Assembly: GCA_016716405.1 (NCBI GenBank)
Contig: JADJWK010000004.1
Coordinates: forward strand, 744,001-808,000
DNA from: Candidatus Melainabacteria bacterium
GTDB taxonomy: Bacteria > Cyanobacteriota > Vampirovibrionia > Obscuribacterales > Obscuribacteraceae
Length of the DNA: 64,000 nucleotides
Direction: 5' to 3'
Shown: piece by piece, positions 41,831 to 50,790 of the stretch
Position numbering within the stretch: position 1 is the first letter of the stretch
Layout of the letters: every line of letters begins with the position of its first letter
The notes under the pieces: model-generated
Databases searched by the model: none
The model's input: the letters and a program-made list of their open reading frames with translations, nothing else
What the model was told of the DNA's origin: nothing
Position numbers and translations under genes: made by a program

Positions 41831-43402
41831 ATGGCAAGTAATTGGCAGCCGATGTCGGTCCTGTCGACCCTGTTCAAAGACTGGAAACCCATCGCCGTCC
41901 TGGTGGTGCTCGCCTGGTCCCTGACCACGATGTTCCACCTGGAGCCCACCAGAGTAGTGGACGGTTATATGAAGATGTCGTCCATGAACTCCAGCGAGCT
42001 GGCATCTTATGTGCACGACACCGTCTCCAAGATGCCCCGCTTCAAGAAGATGAACCTCTACGAGCGCGAGACCGCCACCAAAGAGCTTTTCGACAAAGCG
42101 CAACTGGGCAACAACATACAGGTGGTCAGCCGCTTCGATCTGCCTTTCGGAAACAAGGAGAATTACACCCTCTATTCCAACCTTCGTCTCGGTCTCGATC
42201 TCCGGGGCGGATCCCAGCTGCTCCTCCAGGCTCTCCCCTCCAAGAACGTTCCCGAGATCAGCCCCGAGGTGATGCGGGGAGTGGAGACGGTTATCAACAA
42301 CCGGATCAACAGCCTCGGCGTATCGGAGACCATAGTCCAGCGGGCAGGCAAGGACCGCCTCATCGTCGAGATGCCCGGTATCAAGGACCCTCAGCAAGCC
42401 AAAGACCGGATCGGCACCACCGCCCTGCTCGAATTCAAAGAGCTGGCGGCGGACGAGCAGGGAATGCCTGTCTGGAAAGATGTGGGTCTTACCGGTAAAG
42501 ACTTCAAACGAGCCCATGCCGAGCCGATGGCGGGCACCAGCGTTTATCGGGTCGGTTTCGAGTTCAAGGACGAAGGTGCCAAGAAGTTCGGCGAGCTCAC
42601 CAAGAGACTGGTGGGCCAGCAGATCGGAATCTTCCTCGACGGTGAGCCCACCGACCGGGGACCGGACGGCAGACCCGTACCCCTGGAAGAATATCGCGGG
42701 GTGACGGTGCGCGAGCCTATTCTGGGCGGCACCGGCGAGATCACAGGCAATTTCAGCAAAGAGCAGGCTCTCGATCTCTCCTACAAGCTCAATGCCGGTG
42801 CTCTGCCGGTGCCCATCAAGATCCTGGAGGAGCGCACCGTGGGTGCCACCCTCGGACAGGACTCCATCGACAAGAGCCTTTCAGCTGGTCTTATCGGCAT
42901 AGGCACGGTGATGGTCTTCATGCTCTGCGTCTACGGATTGCCGGGCATGGTGGCCAACCTGGCCCTGGTGCTCTACACCCTTGCTACGCTGGCGATATTC
43001 TCAGCCATGCCGGTCACCCTGACTCTTGCAGGCATAGCCGGTTTCATCCTCTCGGTGGGGATGGCGGTAGACGCCAATATCCTCATCTTCGAGCGCACCA
43101 AAGAAGAGCTCGATGCCGGCAAGTCGCTCTATCTCGCAATCGAGACCGGCTTCTCGAAAGCCTTCTCGGCGATTCTCGACAGTAACGCCAACAGCCTGAT
43201 CGCCTGCGGAGTCCTGATGATCTTCGGGACCAGCATCGTCAAAGGCTTCGCCGTCACCCTGGCAATCGGTGTGGCGGTCTCGATGTTCACGGCTATCTCG
43301 GCGACCCGAACCATGCTCCACCTGATTCCCAGGCAACTGGGCATGTTCGGTCACAAATACGAGCGCAGCAAGGCGAAGACAGCCACCAAGGAGGCAGTGT
43401 GA
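41831..43402 (+). CDS. secD: Protein translocase subunit SecD
   Basis: The 523-residue protein has a first transmembrane helix (PIAVLVVLAWSLTTMF), a large periplasmic part beginning near LGLDLRGGSQLLLQA, and C-terminal transmembrane helices with FILSVGMAVDANILIFERTKEEL. SecD with SecF uses the proton motive force to help protein export. GAGGAAAG lies before the ATG. It overlaps secF by 4 bp. Confidence 0.96.
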   Translation: MASNWQPMSVLSTLFKDWKPIAVLVVLAWSLTTMFHLEPTRVVDGYMKMSSMNSSELASYVHDTVSKMPRFKKMNLYERETATKELFDKAQLGNNIQVVSRFDLPFGNKENYTLYSNLRLGLDLRGGSQLLLQALPSKNVPEISPEVMRGVETVINNRINSLGVSETIVQRAGKDRLIVEMPGIKDPQQAKDRIGTTALLEFKELAADEQGMPVWKDVGLTGKDFKRAHAEPMAGTSVYRVGFEFKDEGAKKFGELTKRLVGQQIGIFLDGEPTDRGPDGRPVPLEEYRGVTVREPILGGTGEITGNFSKEQALDLSYKLNAGALPVPIKILEERTVGATLGQDSIDKSLSAGLIGIGTVMVFMLCVYGLPGMVANLALVLYTLATLAIFSAMPVTLTLAGIAGFILSVGMAVDANILIFERTKEELDAGKSLYLAIETGFSKAFSAILDSNANSLIACGVLMIFGTSIVKGFAVTLAIGVAVSMFTAISATRTMLHLIPRQLGMFGHKYERSKAKTATKEAV

Positions 43403-44376
43403 AAATATTCAACCTCGATATCAAGGTCGATATTGTCAAATACCGCTGGTACTGGTTCGGTATCTCGCTGGCCCTGACTGTACCGGGTCTTATCGGCATC
43501 GCCATGTGTCTCTACGAGTTCCACGCTCCCCTCAAGCCCGGCATCGACTTCACCGGCGGCTCCATCCTTCAGTACCAGTTCGAAAAGCCCCTGGACCTCG
43601 ACCAGGTGCGCAACGTCCTCGAGGAGAACGGACTGCCGGGCTCCCAGGTGCAGAAGGCTTTCATCTCCGGACAGGAGGTGATTGTCATGCGCACCAAGGC
43701 CATCGACGACGAGAGTATCAAGCGCAAGGTCGACCAGAGCCTGGAGTCGAGCTTCGGCACTTACAAGGCCCTTTCGGTGGACAAGGTGACCGCCACCATC
43801 GGTCCCGAGCTCCTGCAAAACGGGCTCCTCGCCCTGATCATCACCCTCGCCATGATGATCGGCTATATATCCTGGCGCTATATGTTCGACTATGCTTTCT
43901 GCGCCATCGTCGCTCTTTTCCATGATGTCATAGTGCTCTGCGGTATCTATGCCCTCATGGGGCTGGCTATGGGAACCGAGGTGGACAGCCTCTTCATAAG
44001 TGCCGTCCTGACAGTGATCGGCTTCTCTGTGCACGACACCATCGTGGTCTTCGACCGGATCAGGGAGAATGCCAAGTATGTCGGCAGCAAAATCAAAGAC
44101 AATGCCACCGGTGAAGAGCGCAAGCGGACCTTCGGAGATATCGCCAACGACAGTGTCAACCAGACCCTCACCCGTTCGATCTATACATCCCTGACCGTGG
44201 TCTTCACCCTTGCCGCTCTGGCGGCCTTCGGGGGAGTCACGACCAGGGACTTCGTCATGGCCATGCTCATCGGGGTGATATCCGGAACCTATTCATCGAT
44301 CTTCAACGCCAGCTGTCTGCTTGTCTACTGGCGAGAACTCAAGCAGAAGCAAAAGCTCAAGGCCGCGACTGCCTGA
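43399..44376 (+). CDS. secF: Protein translocase subunit SecF
   Basis: The 325-residue protein starts at GTG overlapping the secD stop. It has the SecF block PGIDFTGGSILQYQF near the N-terminus and six predicted helices, with TVIGFSVHDTIVVFDRIRENAK and SIYTSLTVVFTLAAL. It acts as a pair with SecD in the inner membrane. Confidence 0.96.
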   Translation: MKIFNLDIKVDIVKYRWYWFGISLALTVPGLIGIAMCLYEFHAPLKPGIDFTGGSILQYQFEKPLDLDQVRNVLEENGLPGSQVQKAFISGQEVIVMRTKAIDDESIKRKVDQSLESSFGTYKALSVDKVTATIGPELLQNGLLALIITLAMMIGYISWRYMFDYAFCAIVALFHDVIVLCGIYALMGLAMGTEVDSLFISAVLTVIGFSVHDTIVVFDRIRENAKYVGSKIKDNATGEERKRTFGDIANDSVNQTLTRSIYTSLTVVFTLAALAAFGGVTTRDFVMAMLIGVISGTYSSIFNASCLLVYWRELKQKQKLKAATA

Positions 44377-44415
44377 GTTGATAGAATTGCATAAGTGATC
44401 GTGAGGACAGATGTG

Positions 44416-44721
44416 ATGACCGATACTCAAAACCCGGACGAATACAATCTGACCGAAGAGGAAAAGTGGGATATCCTCACCCGCCCGGAAAAGCTCGGAG
44501 AGATTCTGCTCAAGCACGGCAAGATAACCGTAACCCAGCTCGAGGATCTGATCAATGAGCAGGAGAAGTCAGGCAGACCCCTGGGAGAATTGCTCCTGGC
44601 CAAAGGTCTCATGTCCAGAAGCGAGCTCCTCACTGCTCTCGATTGGCAGCACAAAGCCGATAAAGTGATCATCGACTCGCTCACCGAGCTGATTAACAAT
44701 CCGAACAAGAAGAAAGAGTGA
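44416..44721 (+). CDS. Small MshEN/GspE-N-like protein
   Basis: Start ATG 44416 has GAGG 9 bases upstream; a GTG at 44395 is an alternative. The 101-residue protein contains KLGEILLKHGKITVTQLEDLINEQEKSGRPLGELLLAKGLMS, the repeat of the N-terminal domain of GspE/PilB/MshE ATPases. In MshE that domain binds c-di-GMP. Here it stands alone without an ATPase. A c-di-GMP link would be consistent with the GGDEF proteins nearby, but that is inference. It is 39 bp after secF and overlaps the SDR gene by 4 bp. Confidence 0.75.
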   Translation: MTDTQNPDEYNLTEEEKWDILTRPEKLGEILLKHGKITVTQLEDLINEQEKSGRPLGELLLAKGLMSRSELLTALDWQHKADKVIIDSLTELINNPNKKKE

Positions 44722-45497
44722 GCCTCGCCCGCAGTCTTCGAGATAGAGTGGCGGTGGTCACCGGAGCGGGCTCCGGGATCGGTCGGGCTACAGCCATAGC
44801 TTTCGGGCAATGCGGAGCGGCAGTGATTGCCGTGGACATAGACCCCGGGGGGCTTTACGAGACTGCCCGGGCGATCGATTCCTGCGCCTCTGTCGAAGCC
44901 GACATCGCCGATCCCGAAACCGGTGCCAGGGTCCTGGCAGCAGCCCGGGAGCTGGGTCCGATTACCGACCTTTTCAACAATGCCGGCGCCGAGCTGGTGG
45001 CTCCTCTTCACGAGACCAGCGACAGCGACTGGGACCGGATCATGGCCGTCAATCTCAAAGGTACATTCATGCTCACCAGAGCCTGCCTGCAAGCGATGCT
45101 CGATACCGGATATGGTTCGATAATCATCAATGCGTCCGACGCCGGCATGCGCGGCATCAGGCTGAGCGCCGCCTACAGCACCAGCAAAGCCGCCCTGGTT
45201 CATTTCACCCGCTCGATCGCCCTCGATTACGGGCGTTTCGGCATTCGCGCCAATTGCATTTGCCCCGGCTGCATCGCCACGCCCCTGTGCGAGCGCTTCA
45301 ACAAAGAAGTAGGAGCGCGCCGTGGGATCTCGGGGAAAGAAGCCCTGGACGAGTTCGTCATGGCCAATATCCCCATGGAGCGAGTCGGCCAGCCCGAGGA
45401 AGTGGCTTCCGTAGTGGTCTTCCTCGCCTCGGACCAGGCCCGCTATGTGAGCGGCGCCGTCATCCCCATCGACGGCGGTCTCACCGCCGGCATGTAG
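44718..45497 (+). CDS. SDR-family oxidoreductase
   Basis: The 259-residue protein has the classical SDR pattern: VAVVTGAGSGIGRATAIAF, FNNAGAE, the catalytic YSTSKAAL and the C-terminal CPGCIATPL with VSGAVIPIDGGLTAGM. It is an NAD(P)-dependent dehydrogenase of unknown substrate, possibly FabG-like. Start is GTG 44718, coupled to the upstream gene by a 4-bp overlap. Confidence 0.88.
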   Translation: MSLARSLRDRVAVVTGAGSGIGRATAIAFGQCGAAVIAVDIDPGGLYETARAIDSCASVEADIADPETGARVLAAARELGPITDLFNNAGAELVAPLHETSDSDWDRIMAVNLKGTFMLTRACLQAMLDTGYGSIIINASDAGMRGIRLSAAYSTSKAALVHFTRSIALDYGRFGIRANCICPGCIATPLCERFNKEVGARRGISGKEALDEFVMANIPMERVGQPEEVASVVVFLASDQARYVSGAVIPIDGGLTAGM

Positions 45498-45541
45498 GGC
45501 AGGCTCGAAAATTCGGTCGCCAGGTCATATTCGCCTGCGAA

Positions 45542-46675
45542 TCAGAGATAGCTCGAAGCCAGCTCCTTTTCCGGCTGCGGAAGCGAAGCGGCGAGATCGG
45601 CAAGCATTTTCGACCGGGCGCCCCCCCGGGAGAGCGCCCAGACAGCGTGCTCTTTCAGCATGGAATCCGGCTCGCAGACAGCGAAGTCATATAGCCTCTC
45701 GATCCACTCGTCTGAAAGAGAGCCGGAAGGCAACCCGGCAAGCTCGTTGCCTGCCACCACCAGGGCGTTTCGTTTCAAGCCCCGGAGCCTGGGCCTGGAA
45801 AGCGGAGTGTGTGAAAAACGGCTCCTGAACTCATCCCGCCCTGAAATGGACAGTATGCTGCCGAGCTCGATGTAATGTCCCGCGCCCTGAGAAGCTCCGA
45901 GCTCCTCCCAGGGGCTTTCGGGAGGGCGCTGGTTATAGGGGCAGACCTCCTGGCAGATGTCGCAACCGAAGAGCCAGTTCCCCATGCCCTGACGAAGACG
46001 GGGCTCGATGGCGCCTTTGTTCTCGATGGTAAGAAAAGAGATGCAGGCCCTGGAATCTACAAAGCCGGGCTCGGCAATCGCGCCTGTGGGACAGGCGCTG
46101 CCGCAGCGAAAGCAATTGCCGCAGGTGCCTTCATAGACGAAATCGGGCTCCAGCTCGAGATCGGTGAAAAGCTCGGCGACGAAATTGTAGCTTCCGGAAA
46201 GACGCGGACCGATGATCATGGTGTTCTTGCCGGCAAAGCCCAGTCCGTGCCGGGCTGCATATGCCTGCTCGTAAAGAGGGACATCGTCCACGAAAGGAAA
46301 GCCCTCTACCCTGCAGGCAAGAGCTTCTTCGATCCGCTCTTTCAAGATCGAGAGCTTTCGGGGAATCACCTCGTGATAGTCCCGCCCCACCGCATAGAGA
46401 GCGACGCTTCCGTGAAAAGGACCGGGCTTTTCAGGTCTGAGCGAGAAATAGCTCACCGAGACGACAAGCGCCGATCGCGCCCGGGGACTGGTCCGACCGG
46501 GATGGCAGCGTCTTTCCGGGTCCCGCTTCATATATTCCATGGTGGCGGCATAGCCGCGATCTAGCCAGCTCTTGTAGTGCTCCAGGGGCGCCGTGAGCGG
46601 CTCCAGGGATCCGACCGAGACATTGCCGAATCCCAGCGCCAGAGCCAGATCTTTGATGACTTGCTTATTGTTCAT
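45542..46675 (-). CDS. queG: Epoxyqueuosine reductase
   Basis: The 377-residue protein makes queuosine in tRNA by reducing epoxyqueuosine with cobalamin and two [4Fe-4S] clusters. The cluster motifs are CGNCFRCGSACP and CDICQEVCPYN. Family blocks LYAVGRDYHEVI, YEQAYAARHGLGFAGKN are present. The start ATG 46675 gives MNNKQVIKDLALALGFG, the usual N-terminus; longer frames overlap the divergent queA. It is separated from queA by 36 bp, so the two probably share a bidirectional promoter. Confidence 0.95.
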   Translation of the reverse strand: MNNKQVIKDLALALGFGNVSVGSLEPLTAPLEHYKSWLDRGYAATMEYMKRDPERRCHPGRTSPRARSALVVSVSYFSLRPEKPGPFHGSVALYAVGRDYHEVIPRKLSILKERIEEALACRVEGFPFVDDVPLYEQAYAARHGLGFAGKNTMIIGPRLSGSYNFVAELFTDLELEPDFVYEGTCGNCFRCGSACPTGAIAEPGFVDSRACISFLTIENKGAIEPRLRQGMGNWLFGCDICQEVCPYNQRPPESPWEELGASQGAGHYIELGSILSISGRDEFRSRFSHTPLSRPRLRGLKRNALVVAGNELAGLPSGSLSDEWIERLYDFAVCEPDSMLKEHAVWALSRGGARSKMLADLAASLPQPEKELASSYL

Positions 46676-46711
46676 GGTTTTCGGCATTTCAGTGAGTTTA
46701 GAATACACGTT

Positions 46712-47788
46712 ATGGAAAATGAGATGTTCTCCCTTGAAGAACTCCACTACGACCTTCCCGAAGAGCTAATCGCCCAGGAGCCTCTGCCGGTCAGGCACGA
46801 GTCCAGGCTCCTTCGCCTGGGTCTTGGCGACGGCTCGGTTTCGCACCATGTTTTCTCGGACCTCACCGAGCTTCTCGAGACGGGGGATCTGATCGTCGTA
46901 AACGACACCCGGGTGATCCCGGCACGAATATATGCCAGGCGAGAGAGCGGTGGCGCCGTCGAGCTGCTCCTGATCAAACCACGTTCGCGGGCCGGAGCGC
47001 CCGGCGGCACGATCTGGGAAGCGATGGGGACGCCCCTGCGCCGTCTCAAGCCCGGCGAGCGCCTCCAGGCAGTCACTGAGAACGGCGCCGAGCTCTTCGT
47101 CCGGGTCGTCGATCTCGAAACCGACAGGGACGGGTTCAAGAGAGTGTTGATCGACCTGGGAAGCCGCGAGAATCTCGAGACAATCTTGAAGTCCGCCGGA
47201 CACGCGCCCCTGCCTCCTTATATCAGGAAAGAGAGAAAGGAAGACCTGGAGCGCTACCAGACGGTTTTCGCTGCCGCACCGGGGGCGGTGGCAGCCCCGA
47301 CCGCCGGCTTGCATTTCTCCGGCGACCTCATGCAAAAGCTGGAAGACAGATCCATCGAGATCCGCACCATCACCCTGCATGTCGGACCCGGGACCTTCAA
47401 GCCAATCACCACGAGCATCGAAGACCATTCGATCGAGCCCGAGATTTATTCCATAAGTCCGGAGACTGCCACCGCCATCAATACCGCGAAGGAAGAAGGG
47501 CGGAGAGTGATAGCGGTGGGCACCACCAGCCTGAGGACACTGGAGACCGCCGGCGCGAGCGGGCGGGTCTCGCCGGCGGAGAATGCCCAGACATCGCTCT
47601 ATGTCAAGCCGGGGCACCGCTTCGCCATCGTCGACGGCTTGATCACCAATTTCCATTTGAGCGGCTCGAGCCTTCTTGTGCTGGTGGCCACTTTCGCCGG
47701 CCCGGAAGCGGTGAAAAAAGCCTATCTCGAAGCCGTAGCCAGACGCTATCGTTTTTTCAGCTATGGCGATGCCATGCTGATTATCTAG
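46712..47788 (+). CDS. queA: S-adenosylmethionine:tRNA ribosyltransferase-isomerase
   Basis: The product has LEELHYDLPEELIAQEPLPVRHESRLL, NDTRVIPARI, AGLHFS, the block LHVGPGTFKPITT, and VGTTSLRTLETA. QueA makes epoxyqueuosine in tRNA, the substrate of QueG. The start is ATG 46712 (358 residues) or ATG 46724; an extended frame to 46577 overlaps queG and is rejected. Having both final steps divergent is a compact queuosine locus. Confidence 0.96.
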   Translation: MENEMFSLEELHYDLPEELIAQEPLPVRHESRLLRLGLGDGSVSHHVFSDLTELLETGDLIVVNDTRVIPARIYARRESGGAVELLLIKPRSRAGAPGGTIWEAMGTPLRRLKPGERLQAVTENGAELFVRVVDLETDRDGFKRVLIDLGSRENLETILKSAGHAPLPPYIRKERKEDLERYQTVFAAAPGAVAAPTAGLHFSGDLMQKLEDRSIEIRTITLHVGPGTFKPITTSIEDHSIEPEIYSISPETATAINTAKEEGRRVIAVGTTSLRTLETAGASGRVSPAENAQTSLYVKPGHRFAIVDGLITNFHLSGSSLLVLVATFAGPEAVKKAYLEAVARRYRFFSYGDAMLII

Positions 47789-47804
47789 TCGAATCTCATC
47801 CGGT

Positions 47805-48506
47805 CTATGGGCCCGGGCAGAATGCCGTGCCGTTGCCCCCCCGGTCGAGGACAAGGTCGCAGGCCAGATCGGCTTTGGCCACGAGCTCCTGGGCTTCGGT
47901 GCCGAGACCGGGGAAATAAGCGATACCGACGCTGGCGGTGAGATGGAGCTTGAACCACTTGTAGTCTATGGGGGTGACCTCGAATTTCTTGCGAACCCGA
48001 TCCCCCAGGATCGCCGCTCCGCGCCCGGGGGTCTCAGGAAGCACAGCGATGAAGCGATCGTCGCCATAGCGGGCGACCATGTCCACATCCAGGCGTGTCG
48101 CTTCGTTGAGCATCTGGGCGGCAGTATAGACCGCCAGATCATAGGCGCTCGGTCCGTGATCCTGGAGAATCCTCGTAAAGCCGTTGAAAGCCACGATACA
48201 GACCGAGAGCGGTCTGTTATAGCGCTTCGAGCGGCGCATCTCCCGCTCGAGCTTGCGCATGAGATAACGGAAATTGTAAGTCGGCGAGGAGTCGTCGAAA
48301 AAGGCTATACGCTCGACGTCTTCCAGGGTGAGCCTGGTCTTGACCGGCTCGGGCTCCGAAAAGATAGTGCGCTCGGCAGGCCGGTTGAGCTCTTCGATAG
48401 CCGTGAGATGCTCCTCGGTAAGCGAGCTGTTCCGCAGGTCGCTGAGGCGCCTGTGGAACATATTATCCTTGATTACTGCTTCTTCGAATCGATCGTCGGA
48501 GGACAT
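47805..48506 (-). CDS. Degenerate GGDEF-domain protein
   Basis: The 233-residue protein resembles the one at 41012 in size and layout: REMRRSKRYNRPLSVCIVAFNGF, ARYGDDRFIAVLPET and LTASVGIAYFPG. The GGDEF motif is changed to GDDRF, and the inhibitory RxxD is also lost (LDVD at that position). It is therefore unlikely to make or bind c-di-GMP in the usual way. The ~85-residue N-terminal part (FEEAVIKDNMFHRRLSDLRNSSLTEE) is not recognised. It ends a minus-strand run after cinA. Confidence 0.85.
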   Translation of the reverse strand: MSSDDRFEEAVIKDNMFHRRLSDLRNSSLTEEHLTAIEELNRPAERTIFSEPEPVKTRLTLEDVERIAFFDDSSPTYNFRYLMRKLEREMRRSKRYNRPLSVCIVAFNGFTRILQDHGPSAYDLAVYTAAQMLNEATRLDVDMVARYGDDRFIAVLPETPGRGAAILGDRVRKKFEVTPIDYKWFKLHLTASVGIAYFPGLGTEAQELVAKADLACDLVLDRGGNGTAFCPGP

Positions 48507-48584
48507 GGGTCACGGGACCAGAGATAACCACCCAGTTAATAGTTACCAATTCTATTTAGGCTCTAATCACCTTACTTGTCAAAT

Positions 48585-49874
48585 CTAATAATGGTCCAGA
48601 AGAAAGAGACGCAGCATATTGAGCGCGGCGCTGGCGGTCCGGTACCTGATTTCGGTACGAGATGACCGGGCGCCCAGCCTGAGCTCCTCTTGAGAGCCGC
48701 CATCTTTTGCGCTCAGGGCGAGGTAGACGAGCCCTACGGGCTTCTCGTCGGTGCCGCCGTCCGGTCCGGCTATGCCGGTAATACCAATACCGATATCACT
48801 GCCGGCTCGATTCCGGGCCCCTTCCGCCATAGCCCTGGCACATTCAGGGCTGACAGCCCCATGCCTGTCCAGAAGCTCCGGCTCGACACCGAGAGCGTCT
48901 ATTTTCGCCTGGTTCGAATAAGTGACCAGATTGAGACCGATAAATCGAGAGCTCCCGGGCACATCGGTAAGACGCTTGCTTACCAGCCCCCCTGTGCAGG
49001 ACTCCGCCAGAGCGACTGTCAGACCAGCCTCTAACAGAAGCCGCGCCACCACCGACTCGAGAGTGTCCTCGTCCTGACCGTAACAGAGGTGCCCGCTTTC
49101 CCGGCGGATCCTGTCCGCCACCGGCTGTACCATGATCCGGGCCTCGTCCAGGCTGGGCGCCTTGGCTGTGACGCGCAATCGGCACTCGCCGCGGCCGGCA
49201 TAAGGAGCCACAGTCGGATTGATGCCGGAGAGAAGCTCCTCGTATTTCTGCGCCAGAGTGGACTCACCGATGCCTATGTGCTTGAGCTCCACCGAGAAGA
49301 TCGCCGCCCCGGAGAACTCTCTCATCAGATAAGGAGCGGCGGTCTCGTGCCACATGTGCACAAGCTCGTGGGGCACCCCTGGAAACGTCATAATGATCGT
49401 GCGCGGTCGAGAAGAGGCGATAGCTGCCTGACCGAGCCGCTCCGAGTCGATTTCCCATATGATACCGGGGGCGGTGCCGGCCGAATTGGGCAGCACTCGC
49501 GAGCCCTCGGGTCGCAATGCTTGTTTCTTGTTGCTATCCGGCATGGCGATATGCCGGCTCGAGAAAAACTCCTCGATGCCGGCAAGCACCAGGGCATCGC
49601 TGACCATGGGAGCCCCCAGGGCCTCGGCGATACATTCCATGGTCAGATCGTCAGGCGTCGGTCCCAGTCCGCCGGTGGTGATGACCAGGTCGGAACGCGA
49701 TAAAGCGGTACGGATGCAATCGACGATTCGTTCGCGGTTATCGCCGACTGTCGTATGAAAAAAACAATCGATGCCAAGTCCGGCCAGCTCGGCACTAATG
49801 AATCTGGAATTGGTGTCGGTGATCTGCCCGAGCAGGATCTCAGTGCCGATGGCGATTATTTCTGCGACTGGCAT
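48585..49874 (-). CDS. cinA: CinA-family protein (MoCF domain plus nicotinamide-nucleotide amidase domain)
   Basis: The 429-residue protein has the N-terminal MoCF-like domain (AEIIAIGTEILLGQITDTNS, TTGGLGPTPDDLT, FPGVPHEL). The C-terminal PncC domain has LTVALAESCTGGLVSKRLT and GIGITGIAGPDGGTDEKPVG. CinA proteins recycle NMN or pyridine nucleotides and are linked with competence in some bacteria. The length is complete. It is 11 bp downstream of a small membrane protein gene. Confidence 0.95.
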   Translation of the reverse strand: MPVAEIIAIGTEILLGQITDTNSRFISAELAGLGIDCFFHTTVGDNRERIVDCIRTALSRSDLVITTGGLGPTPDDLTMECIAEALGAPMVSDALVLAGIEEFFSSRHIAMPDSNKKQALRPEGSRVLPNSAGTAPGIIWEIDSERLGQAAIASSRPRTIIMTFPGVPHELVHMWHETAAPYLMREFSGAAIFSVELKHIGIGESTLAQKYEELLSGINPTVAPYAGRGECRLRVTAKAPSLDEARIMVQPVADRIRRESGHLCYGQDEDTLESVVARLLLEAGLTVALAESCTGGLVSKRLTDVPGSSRFIGLNLVTYSNQAKIDALGVEPELLDRHGAVSPECARAMAEGARNRAGSDIGIGITGIAGPDGGTDEKPVGLVYLALSAKDGGSQEELRLGARSSRTEIRYRTASAALNMLRLFLLDHY

Positions 49875-49884
49875 CGGAGGCTAA

Positions 49885-50073
49885 TCAGGCGATCAGCTTG
49901 TCGGTTGTCACCTGGATCATGCCGTGACCGCCACCTGATTCGTCGGTAGGAACCGCATTGACGTCATAGCAGAAACGAGCCCAGACACCAATACCCAGAA
50001 CCGTGATCGCAAAGCAGACGAAGAAGAAGATTAGCCAGTTGTGGCTGGAATCATGATGCTCGGAAGAACTCAT
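49885..50073 (-). CDS. Small single-pass membrane protein
   Basis: The 62-residue product has an N-terminal polar stretch (MSSSEHHDSSHN), one transmembrane helix (WLIFFFVCFAITVLGIGVWA), then about 30 outside residues (NAVPTDESGGGHGMIQV). AGGAG lies 6 bases before the ATG, which supports translation. No family is recognised. It is co-directional with cinA. A role as a small subunit of a membrane complex is possible but unsupported. Confidence 0.7.
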   Translation of the reverse strand: MSSSEHHDSSHNWLIFFFVCFAITVLGIGVWARFCYDVNAVPTDESGGGHGMIQVTTDKLIA

Positions 50074-50181
50074 TTAGAACTCCTGACCTGAAAATTCGAA
50101 CTTTCTCAACCAACCAGTATAGGCTGTCCGGGCTCATTCTCCACGGCCGATGTTAAGGATTTGAATTAGCAGACTCTCAGA

Positions 50182-50790
50182 TTAGCGAGTATCGACAAGC
50201 AGGTCGATACAGGGGCGCATGTCGAAACTCTTGGTCTCGCCGGGCTGCACGGCATAGAGCAGGATAGTGCGCCTGGCCTTCACGTTGGAGCTGCAGGCCA
50301 CCAGACCGGTATGCTCTTTTCCTGACTTCTCCTTGATCTTGCCGAAGATATAAGGCATGCGCCCGCCGGGCAGGTCCCAGGAGCCCCTGCCCAGCTCCCT
50401 GGTGAAATCGGCTCCGAGTCGAATGGTGTTGATTCCGTAACTCTGGAAGATTGTCCTGACCATCTCATCGGGATTGCTCGCCTGGTTGAAAAGAAAGATC
50501 GAGATCTGCTCCCGGCCGTCTTTGTAGTCGATGGTGACATGCTTGAAGACCCAGAGATCGATGCCGAAATAATACGAGTAGCCTTCCGGCAGCGGATCGG
50601 GCAGGCCGAGAATCTCATTGGCCAGCCGGGCGATATGGGCCCGGTTGTAAGCAGGATCGAGCCTCGATTTGAGGGCCAGGGCGAGAGCCACTGTGCCAGT
50701 GGCGGAGCCTGCAAAGACCATGAGAACCATGACGATGAGAGCCTTGCTCCACAGGGGCAATCTGCTCTTTCGCGCATTCTTCTCGTTCAT
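50182..50790 (-). CDS. Membrane-anchored protein of unknown function
   Basis: The 202-residue protein has one N-terminal transmembrane helix (KALIVMVLMVFAGSATGTVALALAL), then an extracytoplasmic domain with LANEILGLPDPLPEGYSYYFGIDLWV and HTGLVACSSNVKARRTILLYA. No family is recognised. It overlaps folD by 4 bp (stop of folD / start of this gene), so the two are translationally coupled. Confidence 0.75.
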   Translation of the reverse strand: MNEKNARKSRLPLWSKALIVMVLMVFAGSATGTVALALALKSRLDPAYNRAHIARLANEILGLPDPLPEGYSYYFGIDLWVFKHVTIDYKDGREQISIFLFNQASNPDEMVRTIFQSYGINTIRLGADFTRELGRGSWDLPGGRMPYIFGKIKEKSGKEHTGLVACSSNVKARRTILLYAVQPGETKSFDMRPCIDLLVDTR

